A stretch of 64,000 nt of DNA from NCBI RefSeq assembly GCF_044430645.1, contig NZ_JAWUDN010000001.1:1-64000 (forward strand), given 5' to 3'. Positions 57,503 through 64,000 of this stretch are shown here, piece by piece; within the stretch, counting starts at the first letter, position 1; every line of letters begins with the position of its first letter. The notes under the pieces are model-generated. The model searched no databases and was not told the origin of the DNA. It saw only the letters and a list, made by a program, of their open reading frames with translations. Both the position numbers and the translations under genes were made by a program. The DNA is from Ewingella allii (GTDB lineage Bacteria > Pseudomonadota > Gammaproteobacteria > Enterobacterales > Enterobacteriaceae).

Positions 57503-59959
57503 TTATGCGGCTTCAGTCTGCCGTGGTTTCACCACTTTCTTCTCTTCCTGCGCTGGCTTTTTTGCCGCCAGCTCGTCGGCTTCAAACTCGTCTACGTTGA
57601 TAGAACGCAGGCGGCTCTCTTCGGCGCGGCTTAGAATTCGGGCTTCGTCCGGGGTCAGATGACCAGCATCCAGTCCTTTTTGCGCCAGAATATCCAGACG
57701 GGTGAATGACAGCTTTTTACCCATCGCGTCGGACAGACGTTTATGCACCGGCTCGGCGGCCAAAATGTCCATCAGGGCTTGTTCCAACTGACCAATCGGG
57801 TTGTGCTCGCTTGGCGTCAGATACTGGCCGCGACCAATGCGGCTGCGGGTGGCTGAGGGTACTTGCAGAATGCGCGCCAGCTCGTGGTCCAGTTGGTCAG
57901 AAGGGGCGGCCTGAGCACGGCCCAGCGGGAAGATAACAAAGCGCATCACGCCCGCTACCAGTCCGTTAGGGAAGTTACGCAGCAGCTCTTCAATGGCGAT
58001 TTCCGCCTGATTCAGGCAATCCTGCACGCCCCAATGCACCAGCGGCAGATCTTCCTTATTGCGACCTTCCTCTTCGTAGCGTTTCAGGGTCGCCGTCGCC
58101 AAATAGATTTGGCTGAGGATGTCACCCAAACGGGCCGAAATGCGCTCGCGGCGTTTCAGGCTGCCACCCAGCACGCCCATAGAGATATCGGACAGCAGGG
58201 CCAGGTTGGCGCTCAGGCGGTTAATCTGCTGATAGTAGCGAGCCGTCGCGTCTTTGGCCGGCGTCTTGCTGGTGCGGCCGTTGGTCAGGCCCAGCCAGAA
58301 GCTGCGCACTTTGTTGCTGCCGACGTGGCCGATATGGCCGAACAGCGCGCGGTCGAAATCTTGCAGATCGTTGCTTTCCGCCGCCGCCATTTCACGCAGC
58401 ACGTATGGATGGCAACGGATAGCGCCTTGGCCGAAGATAATCATGCTGCGAGTCAGGATGTTGGCGCCTTCTACCGTGATGGCAATTGGCGCACCCTGAT
58501 AAGCACGGGCCACGAAGTTACTTTTGCCGAGCATAATGCCTTTACCGCCGGTGATATCCATGGCGTCCATCACGGCGCGCTGGCCACGGTGGGTACAGTG
58601 ATATTTAACGATGGCTGACAGCACCGCCGGTTTTTCACCGAGCATAATGCCGTTGGTGATCAGCGTTGCCGCGGCGTCCATGACATACGCGTTACCGGCA
58701 ATGCGCGCCAGCGGCTCTTCGATACCTTCCATTTTGCCGATAGGCAGTTTGAACTGGCGGCGAATATACGCATAAGCGCCGGTCGCCATCGCCAGTGATT
58801 TCAGGCTGCCGGTGGCGTTGGATGGCAGGGTGATACCGCGCCCAACCGACAGGCATTCAACCAGCATGCGCCAGCCCTGACCGGCCATTTTCGGACCACC
58901 GATGATGTAATCGATAGGCACGAAAATGTCTTTGCCGCGCGTCGGGCCATTTTGGAAAGGCACGTTCAGCGGGAAGTGACGGTGGCCGATTTCCACGCCT
59001 TGAGTGTCCGTTGGGATCAGCGCACAGGTGATGCCTAGCTCAGTGGTATCCCCCAGCAGGTGGTCCGGGTCTTTCAACTTAAAGGCCAGTCCCAGCACGG
59101 TAGCGATAGGCGCCAGCGTGATATAGCGTTTGTTCCAGGTCAGGCGCATGCCCAACACTTCTTTGCCTTCCCACTGGCCTTTACACACCACGCCAACGTC
59201 GGGAATGGCACCGGCATCAGAGCCTGCTTCTGGGCTAGTTAAGGCGAAGCAAGGGATTTCCAAACCTTGGGCCAGACGTGGCAGATAGTGATCTTTCTGC
59301 TCATCGGTACCGTAATGTTGCAGCAGTTCGCCAGGGCCGAGGGAGTTAGGCACGCCGACGGTGATGGCCAAAATGCCGGATACACCCGCCAGCTTTTGCA
59401 GCACGCGAGCCTGAGCGTAAGCCGAGAATTCGAGGCCGCCGTACTCTTTCTTGATGATCATCGCGAAGAAGCGGTGCTCTTTCAAATAGGCCCACAGCTC
59501 TGGTGGCAGGTCTGCCAGCTCGTGCGTTATCTGGAAGTCATCTGCCATGCGGCAGGCTTCTTCCACCGGGCCGTCAATAAAGGCCTGCTCTTCTTCCGTC
59601 AGGCGCTGCTGCGGGTAGTCCTGCAACTTTTTCCAGTCAGGCGTGCCGCTGAACAGGTCGCCTTCCCACCAAGTGGTACCGGCTTCAATCGCCTCTTTTT
59701 CCGTGCGCGACATGCTTGGCATGACTTTACGGAAGGTGCGCAGAGCCGGCGCGGAGAACAGTGAACGGCGCAGTGCCGGAATGTTGAACGGTAGCAAGAT
59801 AATCGCCAGCGGCACCAGCAGCCAGAGAGTCCACAGGTGAATTGCGCCCATGGCGGCGGTAAAAGCCAGAATAATCAAGCTACTAAGTTGTAAGTTCACG
59901 CGGTGATAGAACAACACACCGATGATAACGAGCAAGGCAACAATACTAAGAACCATCAT
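57503..59959 (-). CDS. fadE: acyl-CoA dehydrogenase
   Basis: This 818-residue FadE-type enzyme (E. coli FadE 814) has an N-terminal membrane segment pair (residues 1-55) and a central acyl-CoA dehydrogenase fold (FALTSPEAGSDAGAIPD, GGKGIMLGKSNFVARAYQGAPIAITVEGANILTRS), then the C-terminal DUF1974 region and a basic Lys-rich tail. It performs the first oxidation of fatty-acid beta-oxidation with FAD. A FadR operator lies just upstream. Confidence 0.97.
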   Translation of the reverse strand: MMVLSIVALLVIIGVLFYHRVNLQLSSLIILAFTAAMGAIHLWTLWLLVPLAIILLPFNIPALRRSLFSAPALRTFRKVMPSMSRTEKEAIEAGTTWWEGDLFSGTPDWKKLQDYPQQRLTEEEQAFIDGPVEEACRMADDFQITHELADLPPELWAYLKEHRFFAMIIKKEYGGLEFSAYAQARVLQKLAGVSGILAITVGVPNSLGPGELLQHYGTDEQKDHYLPRLAQGLEIPCFALTSPEAGSDAGAIPDVGVVCKGQWEGKEVLGMRLTWNKRYITLAPIATVLGLAFKLKDPDHLLGDTTELGITCALIPTDTQGVEIGHRHFPLNVPFQNGPTRGKDIFVPIDYIIGGPKMAGQGWRMLVECLSVGRGITLPSNATGSLKSLAMATGAYAYIRRQFKLPIGKMEGIEEPLARIAGNAYVMDAAATLITNGIMLGEKPAVLSAIVKYHCTHRGQRAVMDAMDITGGKGIMLGKSNFVARAYQGAPIAITVEGANILTRSMIIFGQGAIRCHPYVLREMAAAESNDLQDFDRALFGHIGHVGSNKVRSFWLGLTNGRTSKTPAKDATARYYQQINRLSANLALLSDISMGVLGGSLKRRERISARLGDILSQIYLATATLKRYEEEGRNKEDLPLVHWGVQDCLNQAEIAIEELLRNFPNGLVAGVMRFVIFPLGRAQAAPSDQLDHELARILQVPSATRSRIGRGQYLTPSEHNPIGQLEQALMDILAAEPVHKRLSDAMGKKLSFTRLDILAQKGLDAGHLTPDEARILSRAEESRLRSINVDEFEADELAAKKPAQEEKKVVKPRQTEAA

Positions 59960-59978
59960 GATAAATCTCCCCAGTTGT

Positions 59979-59995
59979 AGGAGGTCTGACCTGTT
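59979..59995. promoter_or_regulatory. FadR operator upstream of fadE
   Basis: AGGAGGTCTGACCTGTT matches the 17-bp FadR consensus AACTGGTCTGACCTGTT at 14 positions, including the core GGTCTGACC. It is 20 bases upstream of the fadE start, as expected for fatty-acid-relieved repression. Confidence 0.85.
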
Positions 59996-60207
59996 AGAGT
60001 GATATATTGGTTTTAGTTCAGGTCCATTTCTTTATCAATGTATTTACATCTTAATTACAACTTGGCTCACAAACCGATCGCACTAAGGGTCAAAATCACA
60101 AACATTCGGATTGATTACCGCTTCTTGGCTTCTCGCTGTTTCGGCAATCCGTTACACTGCGTGGCGGAACGCTTTATTGCTGAAAATGGACATAAAAAGA
60201 GGCTGCC

Positions 60208-60789
60208 ATGTACCTGGATATTATCCGTAGTGAACTGAACGAAGCTGCTGACACACTGAACAAATTCCTCAGTGATTCAGCAAACATTGAGTCAATTCAA
60301 CGTGCTGCCGTGCTGCTAGCGGATTCTTTTAAAGCGGGTGGGAAGGTGATTTCCTGCGGCAATGGCGGTTCGCACTGCGACGCCATGCACTTCGCTGAAG
60401 AACTGACTGGCCGTTACCGTGAAAACCGCCCGGGCTATCCGGCAATTGCCATTTCTGACGTCAGCCACATTTCCTGCGTAGGTAACGACTTTGGTTTCGA
60501 CCATATTTTCTCTCGTTATGTTGAAGCTGTAGGGCAGAAGGGCGACGTGCTGCTGGGGATCTCCACCTCTGGCAACTCCGCCAACGTGATCAAAGCGATT
60601 GAAGCGGCGCGCGCGAAAGGCATGAAAGTCATCACCCTGACCGGTAAAAACGGCGGCAAGATGGATGGCTCAGCTGACGTTGAAATTCGCGTACCGCACT
60701 TTGGTTTCGCGGATCGCGTACAGGAGATCCACATTAAAGTGATTCACATTTTGATTTTATTAATCGAAAAAGAGATGGCAAAAGCCTAA
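60208..60789 (+). CDS. gmhA: sedoheptulose 7-phosphate isomerase
   Basis: This 193-residue SIS-domain isomerase is nearly identical to E. coli GmhA (LpcA): SCGNGGSHCDAMHFAEELTGRYRENRPGYPAIA, ISTSGNSANVIKAI. It makes D-glycero-manno-heptose 7-phosphate, the first step to the heptose of the lipopolysaccharide inner core. yafJ follows after 26 bases and is probably co-transcribed. Confidence 0.98.
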   Translation: MYLDIIRSELNEAADTLNKFLSDSANIESIQRAAVLLADSFKAGGKVISCGNGGSHCDAMHFAEELTGRYRENRPGYPAIAISDVSHISCVGNDFGFDHIFSRYVEAVGQKGDVLLGISTSGNSANVIKAIEAARAKGMKVITLTGKNGGKMDGSADVEIRVPHFGFADRVQEIHIKVIHILILLIEKEMAKA

Positions 60790-60815
60790 GGCTTTTGATG
60801 TAAAGGAGACTGGCA

Positions 60816-61583
60816 ATGTGCGAATTGCTCGGGATGAGCGCCAACGTTCCTACTGATATCTGTTTTAGTTTCAGTGGGTTGGTGCAACGAGGTGGCGGCA
60901 CAGGCCCGCATAAAGATGGCTGGGGCATTACTTTCTATGAAGGTAACGGTTGCCGCACCTTTAAAGATCCGCATCCGAGTTTTAATTCGCCCATTGCCCG
61001 TCTTGTTCAGGAGTATCCGATCAAATCCTGCGCGGTGATTTCGCACATTCGTCAGGCGAATCGCGGCGAAGTGTCGCTGGAAAATACCCATCCCTTCACC
61101 CGCGAGCTGTGGGGCCGCAACTGGACCTACGCACACAACGGGCAGCTGCGCGGCTATCGCCAGCTGGACACCGGCACTTTAAGGCCCATCGGCCAGACGG
61201 ACAGTGAATTCGCTTTCTGCTGGTTACTGCATAAATTGACTGAGCGCTATCCGCGCACGCCGGGCAACTGGCCTGCGGTGTTTCGCTATATTGCGTCGCT
61301 GGCTGACCAAATGCGGCAGAAGGGCGTGTTCAATATGCTGTTGTCGGACGGGCGCTTCGTGATGGCTTACTGCTCGACCAATCTGTATTGGATCACGCGC
61401 AGAGCGCCGTTTGGCAAGGCAACGTTGTTGGATCAAGATGTGGAAATCGATTTTCAGCAGCAGACGACACCCAATGATGTCGTCACGGTGATCGCTACCC
61501 AGCCATTAACGGGTAACGAAACCTGGAACAAGATTGCGCCAGGTGAATTCGCCTTATTTCACTGTGGTGAACGCCAACTGTGA
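60816..61583 (+). CDS. yafJ: class II glutamine amidotransferase YafJ
   Basis: This 255-residue protein, equal in length to E. coli YafJ, is an Ntn-type glutaminase: Cys2 (MCELLGMSANVP) is the nucleophile after Met removal, with SHIRQAN and the THPFTRELWGRNWTYAHNGQL region forming the site. It has no synthetase domain, so the acceptor is unknown. The last 30 bases overlap the end of yafK on the other strand. Confidence 0.95.
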   Translation: MCELLGMSANVPTDICFSFSGLVQRGGGTGPHKDGWGITFYEGNGCRTFKDPHPSFNSPIARLVQEYPIKSCAVISHIRQANRGEVSLENTHPFTRELWGRNWTYAHNGQLRGYRQLDTGTLRPIGQTDSEFAFCWLLHKLTERYPRTPGNWPAVFRYIASLADQMRQKGVFNMLLSDGRFVMAYCSTNLYWITRRAPFGKATLLDQDVEIDFQQQTTPNDVVTVIATQPLTGNETWNKIAPGEFALFHCGERQL

Positions 61584-62279
61584 TCCCAGAGGCGTGGTTT
61601 GCACCGGCTGAGTCAGTACATACTTACCTGAACTGACTACCACGTTTGGCGGCGTATGATACTTCTGGAAGTAGTCATAGCCCGGCTTCAACTCGTTCCA
61701 GAAGCTGATGTAAGAAGAGTTTCTGTGCGACGCCATATTGGCATCCGTCATGCGGAACGGGTAAATGCTGATTTGCACGTTACGCTGGCCGTATTGGAAA
61801 GCCGCCTGCACATAAGTGAAAATTTCATCCATGTACTGATCGGTCATCGCATAACAGCCGATAGACTTACAGTTACCGTGGATCATTAAATATTTGCCGG
61901 AATAGCCCTGAGCCGTGTCGTAGGCATTCGGGAAACCGATGTTAATCGCGCGATAGAATTTGCTGTCAGGCTTTAAATGGTGAATATCGACGCTGTAAAA
62001 ACCTTCCGGACTTTTGAAATCCCCTTCGCGACGTTTATTTCCTAAACCGCCCGAGAAATCACAAATACCATAAGTGCCGATCAGGCGATATTCGCCCTGA
62101 AGTTCGGCATAAAGCTCAAGTTTGCGTTCCTGTTTAAAGATCTGGATATAAACCGGGGAACCCAAAAGTTTCTGTTTTAACGCTTGATCAACCGGGACAG
62201 GCTCACTGGCGGCCGCGGTGCCGAGGGTAAAAAGGGGCAAACTGAGGAGCATCGCAAGTAACAGCGCGATTCTGATCAT
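61554..62279 (-). CDS. yafK: L,D-transpeptidase-fold amidase YafK (DpaA/LdtF)
   Basis: This 241-residue periplasmic protein has a signal peptide (to about residue 24, GTAAA) and a YkuD domain with catalytic HGNCKSIGCYAMTD (His, Cys). E. coli YafK (DpaA, LdtF) releases Braun lipoprotein from peptidoglycan. It converges with yafJ, with 3' ends overlapping by 30 bases. The 297 bases upstream (62280-62576) hold no gene and no clear signal beyond its own promoter region. Confidence 0.95.
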   Translation of the reverse strand: MIRIALLLAMLLSLPLFTLGTAAASEPVPVDQALKQKLLGSPVYIQIFKQERKLELYAELQGEYRLIGTYGICDFSGGLGNKRREGDFKSPEGFYSVDIHHLKPDSKFYRAINIGFPNAYDTAQGYSGKYLMIHGNCKSIGCYAMTDQYMDEIFTYVQAAFQYGQRNVQISIYPFRMTDANMASHRNSSYISFWNELKPGYDYFQKYHTPPNVVVSSGKYVLTQPVQTTPLGSQLAFTTVK

Positions 62280-62576
62280 TCTTATTCCTGCTTAACGATT
62301 CCCCTTGATAGTTGCTGTTGCTGCTAACATCGCGGCAATCTCAATTATGTGGGGTTTAGGTCTGATTATTTTGTCTACAGATACGAAGATCTTTAAGACC
62401 GCCACTGATATACAATCGGCATTAAACATGCATGATTCGATGCCATATTAATGCTGGTGGGTTTTTTAGCAATCCCACTAGGAATAAATTTACAGTTAAA
62501 GTGTGAAAAAATGATTTAGTTTACTTTTTGAGCAGCTTTTTTGTGAATACCCCGACATTTCTGCCGGGGAATATCT

Positions 62577-63476
62577 TTAACGAGGAATGTTTTTGAAGTC
62601 AGCCGGTGAATTCACTAACACGCCGTCAGCCCCTAGCGCTTTGGCCTGTTGGTAATCGGCCTGATTATTAATTCCGATAAGAATAATGTGCGCCTCGCCC
62701 TGCGAACGGAAGCAGTCCATCGCCTCTTTATCCCACGCCAGGGTTGCTTTGGAGCGCGCCTCGCCCAAGGTATATTTTTCCACCACTTCCACTTCCCGCT
62801 TCATTTCCAAAGCATACCAGCGGCTTTTGTCATCAGCTTTGATTTGGCACTGGTGCGCCATAGTGATGTTCGCCAGCGCGGTGCGGGTGGTATCGCGGCT
62901 TTCAAAGCGTGGAATAGAGGCCGGAAGGGCTTCGAGATATTGGTTGTCGGTGGAGTAAATCCGCACTCTGCGCTGGCTATGCGTGTTGTCGAGCACCTTA
63001 TTTAAGGCTTTCGCCATCTCAGCAGGGCTGGCGTCCGGCGTTTTAATATCAATATAGAAAGTGGTTTTTGGGAAGGCGTTGAGCACAGTTTCCAGACGAG
63101 GAATGCCGATGTTTTTACCACGATAAGGATGGTTATCGCCGCTGCCAAAGGCCCAGCCAGCGTCCATTTTTGACAATTCCAGTGCCGTGTACTGCGACAC
63201 CGGCCCGTTCTGATTGGTCAGGGATTTTAAATCGGACGGGCGATACAGCACCGCGACGTTATCTTTAGAGAGCTGCACGGTGATCCAAATGGCATCCGCG
63301 CCATTTTTTAGCGCCAGTTCGATGGCGGGAACCGTGTTTTCTGGAGCATCAGCCGTGCCGCCGCGATGGGCAATAATCTGCGGCGCGCCGCTAATCGTTG
63401 CTGTAAAGCCAGTCAGCGGGAACAGAGCGCTGCACAACAGAGTGGTGCATAACAATTTTCGATTAAAGCTGATCAT
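62577..63476 (-). CDS. GDPD-family exported protein with a decayed active site
   Basis: This 299-residue exported protein has a signal peptide (~26 residues) and a glycerophosphodiester phosphodiesterase TIM barrel. HRGG (His37, Arg38) and PENT (Glu46) are kept. The metal-binding E-x-D pair (IEFD in UgpQ) is IWIT here (Trp64, Thr66), and the catalytic LLHDD region is LYRPS, so the second His is lost. It is probably not a normal phosphodiesterase; it may bind rather than cleave. E. coli lacks this gene here. Confidence 0.82.
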   Translation of the reverse strand: MISFNRKLLCTTLLCSALFPLTGFTATISGAPQIIAHRGGTADAPENTVPAIELALKNGADAIWITVQLSKDNVAVLYRPSDLKSLTNQNGPVSQYTALELSKMDAGWAFGSGDNHPYRGKNIGIPRLETVLNAFPKTTFYIDIKTPDASPAEMAKALNKVLDNTHSQRRVRIYSTDNQYLEALPASIPRFESRDTTRTALANITMAHQCQIKADDKSRWYALEMKREVEVVEKYTLGEARSKATLAWDKEAMDCFRSQGEAHIILIGINNQADYQQAKALGADGVLVNSPADFKNIPR

Positions 63477-63676
63477 AACTAATTCCTTTTAGAGACAATG
63501 GAGCAATTAATATACAGCGTGATTGTGAAAATAATATTAAATCCATGCCTAAAAACGATTATTTCTCTTTATCCAATCTGAAATTGAGATAACTATTATT
63601 GGGATAAATAAGCGGTATTTTTAATATTTGCCTACCCTATGGTTTAATCGGGCGGACTTGAATTTCCATCTTGATA

Positions 63677-63692
63677 CTGTATGCTTGTACAG
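63677..63692. promoter_or_regulatory. LexA (SOS) box of dinB
   Basis: CTGTATGCTTGTACAG fits the LexA consensus CTGT-N8-ACAG exactly, flanked by TA. It ends 15 bases before the dinB start codon. Confidence 0.92.
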
Positions 63693-63707
63693 TCATTGGG
63701 AGGGGCT

Positions 63708-64000
63708 ATGCGTAAAATTATTCACGTCGATATGGATTGCTTCTTCGCGGCAGTTGAAATGCGCGACGATCCTTCATTGCGTGATATCCCCATTGCCATC
63801 GGCGGCAGCCGCGATCGCCGCGGTGTGATCAGCACGGCAAACTATCCGGCGCGCAAGTTTGGCGTCCATAGCGCGATGCCCACCGGCATGGCCCTCAAGC
63901 TCTGCCCGCACCTCAAAGTGATCCCCGGCCGGATGGAAGCCTATAAAGAAGCCTCCAACCATATTCGTGAAATCTTCTCCCGCTACACTTCGCTGATTGA
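63708..64000 (+). CDS. dinB: DNA polymerase IV, 5' part (cut by window end)
   Basis: The first ~97 codons of the Y-family translesion polymerase: MRKIIHVDMDCFFAAVEMRD, with the catalytic Asp and the steric gate Phe, then SRDRRGVISTANYPARKFGV and HSAMP. GGGAGGGG precedes the ATG. The LexA box upstream shows SOS control. The gene runs past position 64000. Confidence 0.97.
   Translation, partial: MRKIIHVDMDCFFAAVEMRDDPSLRDIPIAIGGSRDRRGVISTANYPARKFGVHSAMPTGMALKLCPHLKVIPGRMEAYKEASNHIREIFSRYTSLI

Noticed and set aside
62550..62569. CCCCG/CGGGG hairpin behind the GDPD-like gene as a terminator
   Set aside because: The stem is only five pairs with a 10-base loop and no T run follows on the minus strand.
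1..64000. CRISPR arrays, prophage genes and insertion sequences
   Set aside because: No regularly spaced repeats, transposase, integrase or phage structural genes were found in any frame.

Overview
The window is chromosomal DNA of a Gram-negative enterobacterium (order Enterobacterales). The housekeeping backbone has the Escherichia coli gene order: tRNA-Asp / dkgB-yafC / yafD / mltD / gloB / yafS / rnhA / dnaQ / tRNA-Asp / yafV / fadE / gmhA / yafJ / yafK / dinB. Gene content (aryl polyene cluster, Klebsiella-type hpx genes) and fairly high G+C suggest a Yersiniaceae-like genus such as Rahnella, Ewingella, Rouxiella or Serratia. The genus cannot be fixed from sequence alone. No rRNA, CRISPR array, integrase or insertion sequence was seen.

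Layout. 1-71: end of a tRNA-Asp gene, followed by a small lipoprotein gene. 0.9-15.1 kb: a complete aryl polyene (APE) pigment cluster, 17 tightly overlapping genes on the + strand, filling the gap between tRNA-Asp and dkgB. 15.3-23.9 kb: backbone from dkgB to dnaQ and a second identical tRNA-Asp. 24.0-28.1 kb: a periplasmic molybdenum hydroxylase with a [2Fe-2S] subunit and a tri-haem cytochrome c. 28.3-43.4 kb: purine-ring nitrogen catabolism, comprising an NCS1 permease, hpxSAB (allantoin to allantoate), hpxWXYZ with regulator hpxU, and hpxFGHIJK (allantoate uptake and breakdown). 43.5-46.8 kb: an odd pseudo-glutaminase gene and the methionine-salvage pair yafV-ybdL. 47.0-56.5 kb: a ten-gene type IVb pilus operon with the gene order of the Vibrio cholerae toxin-coregulated pilus (TCP). 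56.9-64.0 kb: yehS, fadE, gmhA, yafJ, yafK, a phosphodiesterase-like gene with a decayed active site, and the start of dinB behind a LexA box.

How the parts work together. The APE genes encode a dissociated type II fatty-acid/polyketide-like machine: starter ligase, two ACPs, ketosynthases with a chain-length partner, ketoreductase and dehydratases. They also encode acyl/glycosyl transfer and export functions, which should place an aryl-polyene lipid in the outer membrane. The hpx genes form a nitrogen-scavenging route. A near-perfect sigma-54 promoter with two NtrC-like sites upstream of hpxF, and repeated TTGTATACAA-type operators around the GntR gene hpxS, fit nitrogen and inducer control. 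The pilus operon carries every core assembly part of TCP/CFA-III/Longus pili but no TcpF/CofJ-type secreted protein and no adjacent regulator.

The most unusual items are the TCP-like operon at an enterobacterial housekeeping locus, a ~600-bp multi-hairpin near-palindrome between hpxB and hpxZ, a CTP-synthase-like glutaminase domain without its nucleophile, and a GDPD-family protein without its metal ligands.
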